DNA from: Ptychodera flava
Lineage: Eukaryota > Hemichordata > Enteropneusta > Ptychoderidae
Direction: 5' to 3'
NCBI RefSeq assembly: GCF_041260155.1
Contig: NC_091941.1
Location: 25,931,747-25,995,746 of the forward strand
DNA length: 64,000 nucleotides
Shown: positions 1-11,486 of the stretch, in pieces
Layout of the letters: each line of letters begins with the position of its first letter
Position numbering within the stretch: position 1 is the first letter of the stretch
The notes under the pieces: model-generated
The model's input: only the letters and a program-made list of their open reading frames with translations
Told to the model about the DNA's origin: nothing
Databases searched by the model: none
Position numbers and translations under genes: made by a program

Positions 1-246
1 TACGGCATCATGAATCCGCAGTTTCGGAAGGCGTACCGCAAGCTCCTGAGTCTGAATAATACCTGTGTGGCGAAGAGGACGAATAAAGTCATTAGCGTCA
101 TACCGGCAGATCATTTAGCCAGCGCCAACGCAAGTGACAGTCTAAAAACTTCAGTCACCGTCTCTACAAGAGCTACACCATCCGTGATGACGCCGAGAGG
201 ACCATATTCGACGGAAGTTGAGCATTTTGTACCGATCGATTGCTGA
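1..246 (+). CDS. GPCR gene, 3' end only (paralogue of 47179-48384)
   Basis: The reading frame is open from base 1 to the TGA at 244-246 and encodes the last 81 residues of a class A GPCR. It begins in TM7 (YGIMNPQF, equivalent to Tyr320 of the second copy), then the helix-8 segment FRKAYRKLL and a Ser/Thr-rich cytoplasmic tail ending in VPIDC. It is nearly the same as the C-terminus of the complete receptor at 47179-48384, with a handful of substitutions and a one-residue length difference (ATPSV versus ATPPSV). Nucleotide similarity continues about 60 bp past the stop and ends near 305. The rest of the gene lies upstream of the window. The same strand and ~48 kb spacing suggest a tandem gene duplication. 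Confidence 0.88.
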   Translation, partial: YGIMNPQFRKAYRKLLSLNNTCVAKRTNKVISVIPADHLASANASDSLKTSVTVSTRATPSVMTPRGPYSTEVEHFVPIDC

Positions 247-471
247 ATAGGGTTGTCTCAATGATGCAGAAAGTGATCGCCAGCCGATATTACTCGCACT
301 AAGTCACAAATAAAAAAAACCCCGATTTGGCGAGAAAAAAAAAATTATCTGTTCAACGGGCCCGACCGACCCATATTTGGACCACTCCACATTTTTCTTT
401 TTTTTTCCCCCCAAATCTTTACGAATCTGAAGAAACGCGGAGATGTTATTCAGTGAACATCTGTCTGTAAG

Positions 472-636
472 ATGAATGACCTTCACATTTTCGATGACAT
501 TGACTTGAGTGAGATTGATACAGGCTATGATTTGAAGAGTAAAGGTGGAAGCGCATCACAAACATTTGGTCAAGGTGAAGGGCAGGGTTACGCCGTGGAA
601 AATAAACTATTACGCCACGTGTTCCGTATAGCTTAG
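472..636 (+). other. Small acidic ORF, unrecognised
   Basis: A 54-codon frame from ATG to TAG begins MNDLHIFDDIDLSEIDTGYD and is rich in Asp/Glu at its start. I do not recognise it. It lies just upstream of the Cys-rich ORF at 778 and could be a fragment of the same retroelement, or a chance frame. Confidence 0.2.
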
Positions 637-777
637 ACACTCTGTACTGTATTGTTTCACCGGCGTTTATTTCACGTCCAACTGGTTGTACAGTCTATAT
701 TTTCTAGTGTTCCTATTTTCAGTGTTCCTTGAAAATTCTTTATTGTTCTTTGAGTATCACTCGTTCCGATTTTCGTC

Positions 778-1137
778 ATGGCTTTCTCCTATCGAATGTG
801 TGATTGTAAGCAGCAGTTCTCACTGCAGGACGGACATGATTTGTGTTCCCGTTGTCGAGACTGCACAAGGAGTCAACCTTGTGACATTTGTTTGACTTGG
901 ACACAGGAAGAATGGTCTAATTTCGCTCCCTCGTTCGACGACGTCACCCCGGACATTCCGGGGCTGATCCGTCAGTTTCTGAGTCGCGAGTTTTGGTTGG
1001 AATGCACCGTGCTCATATGGCTGGTGACACCAACACAGAAATTGGCTCCGTTAGATTCAGGTGCCGCCAACGAAGCTGTTCGTGCAAAAAGGTGTTCGTG
1101 CGAAGTTTTTCAGTGGGCGGGCAGATTTCAAAACTAA
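778..1137 (+). pseudogene. Cys-rich zinc-binding-like ORF, possible retroelement gag remnant
   Basis: The 119-codon frame starts with a compact run of Cys/His: residues 8-40 contain CDC, DGHDLC, CRDC and PCDIC, ending before a WTQEEW motif. Paired Cys knuckles followed by a Trp-rich stretch resemble the N-terminal region of gag-like ORFs in some invertebrate LTR/DIRS-type retroelements; this family assignment is from general recall, not a search. After about residue 75 the protein loses recognisable character. No reverse transcriptase or recombinase follows, so at best this is a truncated fragment. It may also be a small host zinc-binding protein. Confidence 0.3.
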
Positions 1138-1560
1138 TGAGCGGGAGGGAGAAAATATCGATATTTATTGTAGGCGGGGAAGAAATTTCATTACTTCCAG
1201 CAGGCAGGGAGAACATTTTTGACAGTGGGCACCGGAAAATACTTTGAGGGAGGGGAAAGCTGCGTGCTTAATAGAACCTAACTAGAGGGGGGGGCAATGT
1301 TCCAAGGTATACTGCTAACTGCTTGCATGGTTTTGTGTTGATCTGGGTTGCCTAGTGGGCATCTAGTTGGCAATGGGGAATTTCAGTAGTGGGGAGAGGG
1401 CAGCGGGGGGCTTGAATTGTTGTGAGGAGTGGGGAGCGGGCAGACTGTAGATACCGGAGGGCAGTGGGCATCAAAATTCAGTGGGAGAGCACATTTTCAG
1501 TGTATACCAGTGGGAGGGCAGTTACAAACAGCTCTAACTTTCCCCTCCAAATTTTCGGTG
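1110..1560 (+). repeat. Degenerate G-rich tandem repeats
   Basis: Diverged units of about 25-30 bp with a G-rich core (gtgggcgggcag, gagcgggagggag, gcaggcagggag) followed by an A/T-rich stretch. They run in two blocks, 1110-1250 and 1370-1560. This looks like an eroded minisatellite. From 1561 to 2460 I see no gene, only A-rich and T-rich tracts near 1830-1885 and 1931-1947. Confidence 0.45.
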
Positions 1561-2460
1561 TGGGTCAAAAATAAGAAAAATCGGTATATCAGCCTTCAAA
1601 ACAGGGTTTTGTGATGATTTTGAGAAATTCATGAAATTTACCTGTTGGCGGCACCTGTAGATTGAACTGTAGAAGTGAAGGCAAAGAAGCTGTTGTGAGA
1701 CAACCAACCCATGTTAATAAAAATTGAAAAAAATCATGAACGTACTAAACAACATATCAATATATGTTATGTGACTAAGAAAAAGCATGAAACACACAAA
1801 AAGTGTTTATATTATATGTTCTGTTTAAGAAAAACCAAAAAAATAAATTCAAAACCAAAAAAAATAAATTCAAAAAAAAAAAAAATCCGACCTACCTACC
1901 CAACTTTGAAGTCATCCCGCCCGTTGAACAGCTTTTTTTTTTTTTTTGGCCTTTCCTTGTATCTTTTTGAAGCACGGGGCACCGTTAATGACATTATTAT
2001 ACATGAATGTTTCTGAGATCGTGTTGGTGTTTTCAGCTAGAGTTTACATTTATCCTAACGTAGACATTATGTCATATGTACCACAGATTACCAATTTGTT
2101 GGCAGCGAAACAAAGATGGGTATTTTCACAGACAGAGTTAATATAGTCCCTCTTACTGTTTTTGCATTTTCTCAAAAATTGTGAAAATTTTACTCTTTTA
2201 GCTTTTGATTGAGCTTATTACCACTGCTTTTAAATATTTTACTAATTAATCACTACCTGCAAAATATTTAACGTGTTTTTTCAACTGCGAAGCATTTTGA
2301 AAACAGGTCATGTGCCATTAAATGTTTACATAGAAAACCACAGTTAAGAAATTATTTCACGCTAAATAGTGAAAACTAGTTATTATTCTTTACTACTTTG
2401 TTGGTAAATATTGTCGTTTACTCCTGAACAACAATAAATATTGAAGCGGCTTGTATATCC

Positions 2461-3137
2461 ATGGAGGAAAATAACTATTACGATTGGCAGAACTGTTTTT
2501 ATTTTGAACATTTGGACTCAGAATTTTATTATCCAAGTGAAACTAATATCTCAGCACGTACGGAACGAAAAACAGCGACTACGATGAAAGCGGTACCGGC
2601 GAAACCTACGGTAAGCTTAAAGCCGACGACATCTGCAAGATTTGCTGCCGTCTCGACCGAACACATCAACGCTCTTGTCGGGTTGCAACCCCCCCAAAAA
2701 ACCCCCCACAAAAAAAAACCCACCGTTACGAAAACGCGTCGCGAAGTTGCTGTGTTCGAGGACTGGCGTCGTACAATGACAACAGAAAGTCATAGCCTCG
2801 AGAATATTACGCCCGTCAAGTTTGACCAACTACTTGCCAGATTTTACGTCAGCGTACGTCAACATAGCGGCGAATAGTATGAGCCAGAATCGGAAGCCAG
2901 TTACCAGAAATCGATAGACCGTTACCTGCGCGATGCCAACCACGGCGTGAATATTATTTGCGACGAGAAATTCCAAAAACGTCTGCCAAAAGAAAACAAC
3001 TGAAAGCCAAGGGGAAGGGTAATTTACCCAAAAATCCACCGCCATCACCGAAGATCACGAGGCGAGACTGATGACCACGAACCAGCTCGGCAACCACACA
3101 CCTAATGCGATCTTGAACACAATCTGGCTAAATAATA
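2461..3137 (+). pseudogene. Broken Crypton-type (DUF3504/tyrosine recombinase) ORF, N-terminal part
   Basis: The frame from ATG 2461 to TAG 2877 (138 codons) contains RFAAVSTEHINALV and ITPVKFDQLLARFYVSVR. After the TAG the same frame continues with ASYQKSIDRYLRDANHGV and NIICDEKFQK, the SAM-like N-terminal region typical of Crypton-derived DUF3504 proteins (ZMYM2/KIAA1958 relatives). Further frame changes follow, with recognisable pieces KGKGNLPK (around 3010) and NAILNTIWLNN (3090-3137). At least one stop and two frameshifts make it non-functional, and the catalytic recombinase domain is missing. The sequence is cut at a TTAA (3138-3141) by the MITE that follows. Family assignment rests on motif recall. 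Confidence 0.7.
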
Positions 3138-3690
3138 TTAAGGCTGTGTTCACACATGACGGTGTGGGGGGGGGGGCGGGGGACTGGAGGAATCGCGATT
3201 GAAATCTTATTTTTTTTCAGATTCCCCCTTCCTCGATACCCTCAAAAATTTCCAAGTGCCCCCCCGTCTATATGATCAAAACTTTTCAAGTCCCCCACCC
3301 AAATATGTATATTTTTTTACTGAGTTGTTTATCTATCTAATGTATTTTATTTTCTCTTTATCTCCGATATGTATTTTTTGTCCTTTATGGCATCATCGTT
3401 TCCATGGCCCACTATCATCGAGCTGATAGTGGGCCATGGACTCGAGTAGTCCTTGTGGACTACTTCTATGGTCCAAACCAGATAAAGTCGTACTTTAACT
3501 GTAATATTTTTCTTGTAATTGTACCTTTATCTGGTTCAATAAACATTTATATTCATATTCATATCCATATTCAAATTTTCATGTAGCCGCATATTTATTA
3601 GGGATGCACACAAAAAAAAACTAAACGTGTATTGGGGAGTTTTGCTCGAAGATGTTCAACGCTACTTGTTATTAACAGTTTTTAGAGGCA
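3138..3690 (+). mobile_element. TTAA-flanked MITE, interrupted copy
   Basis: The left end, ttaaggctgtgttcacac, matches the complete copy at 17882-18420, as do the following G-rich stretch, the segment ggaggaatcgcgattg and the C-rich segment ctatatgatcaaaa. Similarity stops near 3300, resumes near 3580 (tagccgcatatttattag) and runs to about 3680. The gap of about 280 bp is a separate insertion. The right end is missing, next to the LINE that begins near 3690. Confidence 0.65.
3300..3580 (+). mobile_element. Retroelement 3' tail inserted in the MITE, with a perfect palindrome
   Basis: This segment is absent from the intact MITE copy, so it is an insertion. It ends in ggttcaataaacatttat followed by an (attcat)n-like tail at 3545-3575, the kind of 3' end seen in CR1-type LINEs. 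It contains a perfect hairpin at 3402-3439 (arms ccatggcccactatca, loop tcgagc) and a wider inverted pair, ccagataaag and ctttatctgg. Confidence 0.5.
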
Positions 3691-6255
3691 TATTTACTTT
3701 ATTGCCAATTCGAAATATAAGTATAAGTATACAAAGTATACAATGACGAGGAAAGAGGCAAGTTGGAGCCAGAAATAATAGCTTAGAGCTAATCGAGCCT
3801 GGTCCCATTTTCATGAAATTTACATTGCAATATTTGTTTCAAAGGGCTAATTATGTCAATTGTTAATCAAAATTCTATATTTTAAATGAAAAAAATAGAT
3901 AAATATTCACACATCTTGGTATTCACTTAAGAGATGCTGTCTTAATGAGTTTATAAATAAATCTCTTGTTGCACTTTGTGTGACAATATTGGGTAGGCTG
4001 TTCCAGACTTTGGCACCCATATATGAAATTGCAAACTGTCCTGCAGTTGTACGTACCTTCGGTAAAGGCAAGTTTTGACCTAGTTTAAATCGAGTGTCAT
4101 AGCAATGATCAGCTAATCTAAAGTAATCACTCAAATTATGTGGTATATTTTATGATGCAAATCAAACATGAATTTTCCCAGAAGTAATTTATGAAGTTTA
4201 TAGACATCCAGTATACCTAGTCTGAAGAATAAAGGTGCAGTAGATTCTCGAAATCTTGTAAACGTAATTATTCGTACCAGCATTTTTTGGGTGATAAAAA
4301 TCTGATGTAAATATGATGGATATGTACTTCCCCATACCTCAAGACCATACATAATATTTGGTTCAATAAAAGCTTTGTAGAGCAGTACTAGAATTTGCTG
4401 TGGTACATAATTTCTTAGCCTAAATATGATTCCTACTTTTTTCTTATACTTTTATTTATCTCATTAATATGAAATTTCCATGTCAAATGTTTATCAAAAA
4501 CAACACCAACAAAACATGCTTGTAGAACTTCTTCTATGATAACATTCTTTACAGATAAATTGCCTTGTAGTGTTACAGAGTTACGATTGCTGTGAAAAAG
4601 TACATACTTTGTTTTACTTATATTAACTGTCAGCTTATTAGCTTCGCACCATTGAACAACGTCTTGTAAATGTACATCCACAAAAGAAAGATTTACAGAG
4701 CGTGTTTCACGTGAAAAAGTGTGGAAAAGGTTGGAATCGTCGGCAAAAAGCCTAAAGTCAAAAAATTTTGAAGAATTAGGAAGATCATTGATGTACATCA
4801 AAACTAGTGTAGGGCCAAGTACAGAGCCCTGGGGTACTTCACATGTAATTGGTAAATGTTGAGACATACATCCATCAACAAAAACATACTGTGATCTGTT
4901 ATTTAAGTAGTCTGTAAACCAATGTAGTGGAATTCCCCTAACACCATAATGTTGAAGTTTTGAGAGAAGAATAGAATGATCTATGGTATCGAATGCCTTG
5001 GCGAAATTAATAAAAATCCCAATGGTAGAATTCCCTTGGTCGACTTGTTCAAGTAAATTATTCATTAAACTAATAAGAGAAAGTTCGGCACTATATTTTT
5101 CTCGGAAACCATACTGATGCTTATAGAAAACACCGTGATTATTCAAATAGCCAACTAATCGGTTATTCACAGTTTGTTCAAGAATTTTACTTATGAGCGG
5201 CAATACCGAGATTGGACGATAGTTTCCTGGTATGTCCCTCGAACCCTTTTTAAAGATAGGAACTACTCTTGCTATTTTTCATGCGTCAGGAAACTTACAA
5301 TATTTAAAAGAAAGATTAAAAATATAACAAAGAGGTTGTGCAATATACTCTGCTGCATGGAGAATAAGTTTTGCAGGTAAGTCGTCATAACCGGTTGCCT
5401 TCTTCACATCAAGACTTGTCAACAAATTAACAATTTCCGTTTCTGTTGTGGGATACAAAAAGAACGAATTTTTTAGGGGGTTTGACAGATAATCTGCAGA
5501 GGAAGAGTGAGGTGTATGTATTTTTCTGGCAAGATCCGGTCCAACGCTAGTGAAAAACTTATTGAACCCATTAAGAATGTCATTTTTTGTACTATAAGTA
5601 ACTGTATTTTCATTATCGCATGCAGAACATGATAAATGTTCTGGTAAAGACATAACCAGGTTTCCTGTTACGTTTACCAAGTAATTCATTGATGATCTTC
5701 CATGTTCTCGTAGAATTTTTACTATTTTCAATAAACAAGGACTCGTAATAATTACGCTTGGCAACTCTTAGCACGGTTGTTAAGATATTTCTGAATTTTT
5801 TATACTTGACCACAGTTCTAGCTTCGTAATTCGAATGCACCATATCAGCAAATAAGATGTGTTTCCTGTGAATTGAATTTTTGATGGAACGGGTAATCCA
5901 TGGTTTTCGTTTCATGACATTTTTACAGATCGTGAGCAAACAGGTGCATGTCTATTACAGTAATAGTTAAAGGTTGAATAAAAACAGTTATATGCATCAT
6001 TAACATCTGTACATGAATAAATATCGTTCCACGATTGCTGTGATAAATCATGTTTGAAATCTTCCAATCTGAAATGTTTATAATCCCTGTAAAAAAATTT
6101 GCCATATACACTTCCATTTGAAAACAAATTATTGAATATAGCAAAGACTGGCAGGTGATCTGAAATATCACCAGCAATTGTACCTGTATAAATGGAACAC
6201 TTATTTATATTTGTATAAATATGGTCTATAAGGGTTTGTGAAACATGGACTTTTT
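3690..6255 (-). mobile_element. Decayed CR1/jockey-superfamily LINE, 5'-truncated
   Basis: Read on the minus strand the order is: end of the endonuclease (LIDHIYTN, SDHLPVF at about 6230-6150), linker (KPWITRSIKNS, WKIINELLGK), reverse transcriptase, a C-terminal region (TAGQFAISYMGAKVWNSLP at 3990-4060) and a 3' end with an aataaag-like terminus near 3690-3720. The RT core lies at 5285-4430: GNYRPISVLPLISKILEQTV, FINFAKAFDTIDHS, VPQGSVLGP, FADDSNLF. Defects are an in-frame TGA at about 5277-5279 (after FPDA), frame changes near 5650 and 5930, a break near 4430, and motif A with Asn where the catalytic Asp should be. It is dead and lacks most of the endonuclease. Confidence 0.85.
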
Positions 6256-6982
6256 TGTTTAATCAGTCAAATCCGACTTCTGGCCATGCCAATGGCACCT
6301 GCCGAAGAGCACACAAAATGACGATCATTAGAAAGTATGCAAATGATAAATTCCAGGCTACATTAAATGCTACTTATAAGTTTTACAAAATTGAAAATAC
6401 TGGAAGGTTAAAATATTCCACCAAAAAACGTTTTAATCTCTGAAATTTTTGGTGTAAGAATGGTAAATTTTGTAAAATGAAAATAATTACATTTAGTAAC
6501 ACGTTTTTTCATTTAAATTAGAGTCTTTACTGTACAAAGTTTTACTTATAACACGATTGGAACTAATTAGGGATAATTTGATGAAGTAAACAAGTTGATA
6601 TAGTAGTAATTGTTTTTTGTTTTTGTTTTATTATGTAAACTCTCATTCAAAACACGACATAATTTGCTTTGTGTTTCACCTTGAAGTTGGTGCTAAAGTC
6701 AATGAACTTGGAACTCAACGCAGAACAAAAGTTGCATAGGCTTTGTAAAACTGGGCAGTTCGGCGTTTGCTTATTGCTTACCTACTTAGCGTGGAATAAA
6801 AATCACGTCTGACATTGTAAATTGTCAAAGAAATCGTGAGTGTACAGTGTACCACTTTATCAAGATAATTGAATTTTAAGAAATAAACGGAGTTTGTGAA
6901 CATTTATAACCAGACGACAGATCAGAGAAGAGACATTGGAACTGATGCCAAAACCGCGGCCGATTGCCCCGGCCGACTGCCG
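6256..6982. other. No gene seen
   Basis: AT-rich sequence with only short chance frames. No repeat boundary was recognised until the target-site duplication at 6983. Confidence 0.5.
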
Positions 6983-6985
6983 TAA

Positions 6986-8826
6986 AGCCGGCCGCACACG
7001 AGAGAAATTAGCTGAGCAAAAATCCTCGCGAGGAAAATTGCTCAGCAAACTTCTCTCCGTGTGCGGTCGATTTTTTGCGCGTTGCATCACTCTTTTGCGC
7101 GTTGAGTAAAATATCCAACATGTTTGATATTTTTTTCCTCGCGAGGAAAATTACTCACCGTGTGCGCTCGACTGAGTAATTTTACTCACGACTTTCTACG
7201 TACGCGCATGCGTGGAATCACATGACAGTACAAAATGGCTGCCCCAGTGGAAAACGATAGTTATATTAATGATGCAGTTATTGAGGATAAATTAGTTGAA
7301 ATTAATTTTCAGGGTAAATTTCCCTTTAATTATTGTACACGCCAATTGGTTTCTGATTCAAATTGACATTTCGGCCAATTGTTTAAAAAATTATTTTTTA
7401 TTAAAATGAGAGAAGCCATAACTAATTTATAAAAGTAAAATATACTTCCTGCAAACATGCCTTTCCTTCTCTCTACCCACCCTTACTTGATAAATCAAAA
7501 AGGCGAAACATTCAGATTTTATCCTGATCTTTATAAGATAAATATAAAAAAAAATAATATGCTAAAATTCATGATTGGTTTTTTCCTATTTCTTTTTCTG
7601 TTTATGTTCCCCTTTTCTGAAAATCACATAATTGCCTATGAATGCCACAGTATCGAAATCAAAGGCGCCATACAACAATAAGATATTGGCCCCATTTAGC
7701 ATTTTTGTAACAGGTGACAAAGTGCTTCGCCGCCATAATAAAATTAAAAAGAAAAAGTGACCCCTCCCCACCGAAGATACTTACCTGCCCCTGTTATGCT
7801 AATTACCATGTCGCTGTGCCTTTATTATTATTCAAATTATTTTGTGACGGTCTTCGCATATGTTTAATCAGCTTATAAGTTTCGTCGTGCGGCGCAAGCT
7901 TCGTGAGGGTGTCCCCCTTGTTGAAAACATATCCCAAGATGCCTCACTAAATCAGTTGCCTTTCTATACGCAAAAACGAACTTGCCAAAACTAACACGCA
8001 ATAAAAAGATCCATTGATCTAATTTAAATATCTGCTAAATATTGAAAAGGGATTACATTATGTTAAAATCACATTGATCGTGATTTTCGTGTATTTATCC
8101 CGCGGTTACTCTGATCGCTCGAGCATACTTGGGAATCTACACACAACCGTACACAGATTTTCGACAGAATTGATATATAAACGGGGTTGCATAGAGTAAG
8201 GTTGGACAGTTACTATCTCACCCCGATAAAAACCGAGAAGTTCTAGGTGTACTAAAATAGATGTTTATCAACATAAAAGTCGCGCAAGCGCGGCACGACG
8301 AGACTAACAAATGAGGGAATTTTAAGGGGAGAGAAACTCTCAATCTCCGGAGCGGAGTTATATGTTTGACTTGAAAGAACACAAATATGCGAATCTCCCA
8401 TTAACCTATTTTTCCAAGCTTCGTCCCTATCGCTACAAGTGCATGTTCTTTTTTGTCCCTATTCTTAAAATCGGGTGATCTAACGTCGTATAAGGCGGGA
8501 TAACTTGACCAGATTTCAACTAATTTATCCTCAATAACTGCATCATTAATATAACTATCGTTTTCCACTGGGGCAGCCATTTTGTACTGTCATTTGATTC
8601 CACGCATGCGCGTAGGTAGAAAGTCGTGAGTAAAATTACTCAGTCGAGCGCACACGGTGAGTAATTTTCCTCGCGAGGAAAAAATATCAAACATGTTGGA
8701 TATTTTACTCAACGCGCAAAAGAGTGATGCAACGCGCAAAAATCGACCGCACACGGAGAGAAGTTTGCTGAGCAATTTTCCTCGCGAGGATTTTGCTCAG
8801 CTAATTTCTCTCGTGTGCGGCCGGCT
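6986..8826. mobile_element. PIF/Harbinger-like non-autonomous element with ~315-bp inverted repeats
   Basis: The termini are inverted copies beginning agccggccgcacacgagag. The arms run 6986-7303 and 8513-8826 and are nearly identical. A 3-bp direct repeat TAA flanks the element (6983-6985 and 8827-8829), matching the TWA target duplication known for PIF/Harbinger. Each arm contains nested palindromes around cctcgcgagg and the start of the same MADF-type ORF. The middle (7304-8512) has no transposase frame. Harbinger elements carry an accessory Myb/MADF protein, which fits. I infer a fold-back derivative of an autonomous element in which the arms grew to include the ORF start. Confidence 0.75.
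8401..8580 (-). pseudogene. MADF-domain ORF fragment inside the Harbinger-like element
   Basis: A 59-codon frame starts at the ATG complementary to 8578-8580 (MAAPVENDSYINDAVIEDKL). It continues with LVEIWSSYPALYD, SPDFKNRDKKEHAL and VAIGTKLG, which is the MADF pattern (a Leu-Ile-x-x-V helix, YPxLYD, then KKxxAWxxIxxxLG). A stop follows, with a possible splice donor in aatag/gttaat. The first 23 residues are repeated on the + strand from the ATG at 7235 in the other arm, after which that copy diverges and stops. MADF domains are DNA-binding modules of transposon accessory proteins. This is a truncated exon, too short to be a working protein by itself. Confidence 0.65.
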
Positions 8827-8829
8827 TAA

Positions 8830-10447
8830 ACAATAGACTCAGACACAAACAACGCAGCCTTCGTGCAGATAGTTTCCGATCATGCACACTGAGTGACTGT
8901 CGATCATTACTGAGTCTCTCTCCCTTGCTACGCTTATATCAATATCATGACCTGGTTGCCTGTATGTGACTCACTGCTTGTCCATGCGCAGAGCTACCAG
9001 TTTCTCTCTCGCAGCAGTTCAGAAAATTGCTGGGCGTATCCTCTGCACAACAGTCAGATGATGGCAGTTCCTTTTACGCGTTTTTTAGCCCCTGTCGGCC
9101 CTGTATTCACTGCCGTGCCGTGCAGCATCTTTATCTAAAAAAAAAATTGTAATGTTTCAACATCGCTACGGTAACTTAACATCAGTAATCGATTGGGGAC
9201 CCTATTTTCACAATATTTCAGACCTTTTCATATATGCACTATCAAGCGTATAGTGAAAAGAACATTTGACTTCGACCTAGCCTGTACATCGATTACTGCC
9301 CCAGATCTCTAGCGTAGACCTGTAGAATCATGGAGTGTTTATACGCCAATAGTTTAACAACCGAAATAGAAAAATTATCTGAATTATGTAACACCTGTGC
9401 TGCGTCTGTGATACTTCATTATCTTTTTTCGCTGTCATTATAGTAAACGCAATTTTATAACCCCAAGGGAGATTAAGAGGCAACGCTGGACAAGTGTAAC
9501 CACGGTCCCTCTAGTGGGATCGTGGTGTAACCAAGACAGTGTGGTGTTGAATACAAACTAGACAACTGTTTCACGAGTTGAACAGATACTGCAGATTGTG
9601 AGTGAGGTCTACCTTCCAATCCGACTGAAATGGTTAATACAATTTCCGTGGTTGCAGAATTGCAGAAGAGGAAAGATAGCCCGACGGAGGCCTTCGAGTT
9701 AGTTGTAAACAAACTCGGCGGCGTAAGTTCTCAAGCCATTGCAGAACGATCGCGATGTCAGCTGGGTCGATTTCAAATGGATGATTGGCATGTTACCTCT
9801 AGTTCTTTGCTGGACGATTGGCAGCGGTCGACTGCATTGCATACACTGCAGATCCACAAATTTCATCATTTTCATTCCAAAAGCGTCAGTTAAAACACTA
9901 TTCCATACGACAATTTTCACTCTAAATCATCGCCGATGAAAGGGATTCACTGCTAATCTTTTGAGAAGGCAAGGAGAGGATGAAAATTAGCACTATACTT
10001 GTGAAATCATCACATTTTTCACTCCATAATTTACGCAAGTACCGGACAAACGAACACAAACAGTATCATTTACATTATGTGGCGGGCCAAGTACTCACGG
10101 CCAGTATCACTCGCGCTATTTCTAATACTTGCAAAACGATACACTATCGACTGCCGTAATAGATGTCAATTCTCCTTCAAACTCGTACTCGTCGCTAAGT
10201 GTAACGTCTTGACGGACAACATGCACTGCCTGGCGAGTGGCTCGGCGCTAGCAGTATAGCTGGACGGTACAGTATGGCCTCGTTACTGTAGTGTATATTT
10301 TTTAAAGCACATTGTCACATTTCCCATTACTTAAACCTTTATCGAATATTGTAGCGTGATAAAATAGTGATAAAACTCTCGAACTCATAAAAATATGAAT
10401 GTCCCCTCCCCGTTTGTTTGATAGACGAAGCCAGGTTGGACCGATGC
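8830..10447. other. No gene seen
   Basis: Several frames of 60-90 codons occur here, none with domain-like character or splice signals. A weak inverted pair around 9493-9530 (accacggtccc / gggatcgtggt) is the only structure noted. Confidence 0.45.
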
Positions 10448-10479
10448 TATAGTTTTTCTATCACTATAGAAAAACTATA
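10448..10479. repeat. Short perfect hairpin
   Basis: Perfect 14-bp arms (tatagtttttctat) separated by cact. It is A/T-rich with no run of T that would suggest a Pol III terminator role. Probably incidental or a minimal fold-back remnant. Confidence 0.6.
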
Positions 10480-10849
10480 TATTTTTGGCCGAAGAAAATG
10501 AAAAGTAATGAAATATATAGCAAATAACCTTACCACATTATCCCTTGAATCTTATCTTGCTTCCCGTCTGCAAATAATCTCACTTGTTCCCTGTTATTTG
10601 CAACTAAGTCGAGAAGACTTTCGTATCCGATGTGACTGTACCGTGTACATCACTCCCCGCTATGAGTAAATCCTAAAGGCAGCCATAGGATTTATCTTCA
10701 TCGGGTCAGGGGCTCCAAGTGTGCTACCTTCTAAAGTTTTTCACTTTCTGAAGAAAAAAACTTATGCGCCACATTCCTACATCTCTTGGCAATGGCATGG
10801 AAAGGGGACCCAAGACACATTCAATCATTGGTTGCCACAGTGCCACTGT

Positions 10850-11470
10850 CTAAACTTGGGGTGCGCCACATCCTGTAACATTTTTTGGGGTAATGTAGAG
10901 GGTCCAGTGCCACGCAGGTGCCACAGTACCATGGTCCCGAATGTTGGGGGAGGGTGTGCCACTATTGCAAACTTTCCAGGATTCAAATGGCTCAGGGGTC
11001 ACATTTTAACTTTTTGGGTTAGCTAGGGGGTCCAGCGCCACCCCACCACGGTCCCAAATGGTTTTGAGTGGTGGGAGTTTGCGCCACAATTGCAAGCTTA
11101 CCAGGCGAGCAAAGGGCTCAGGCGACAATTTTTAATTTTTGGGGGTATGTTAGGGGTGCCGCGACACTACACCACAGTCCCAAATGTTGGGGTGCACTAC
11201 ACTTTTTTTATTGGGGGGGGGGGGTTGTAAGTGAGGGGGAGGCGCCACCACGCGTTTGGGAGTCGCGCCACATTTATTTACATTTTTATGGTAAGCTAGG
11301 GGACCACACCACATTTTGAACATTTCAAGTAAACTAGGGGGCTTTGCCACACGCCATAGACCAAAATTCGGTGCACCACATTCTAAAGGTAAGCTAGGGG
11401 GCCTTTCCCATATTTTGCCATATTTTTGGGTGAGTTAGGGGGCTTTGTCACACGCGCCACTGCCCCAAAT
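10850..11470 (+). repeat. Degenerate tandem repeat block
   Basis: Diverged units marked by gctagggggtccagcgccac-like starts near 10892, 11022, 11147, 11294, 11331, 11392 and 11429. The first units are about 125 bp apart and the later ones 40-60 bp. Shared pieces include ccaccacggtcccaaatgtt and gccactattgcaa. G-runs at 11213-11225 are part of it. It looks like an old satellite-like block with internal deletions. Confidence 0.55.
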
Positions 11471-11486
11471 TAAAGTGTTACTTAGA

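Noticed and set aside
2461..2877. Possible intact 138-residue host gene
   Set aside because: The TAG is followed in the same frame by more of the same conserved domain, so this is a broken longer ORF.
6961..8830. CpG-rich hairpins as regulatory or replication signals
   Set aside because: They are fully explained as parts of the Harbinger-like inverted repeats.
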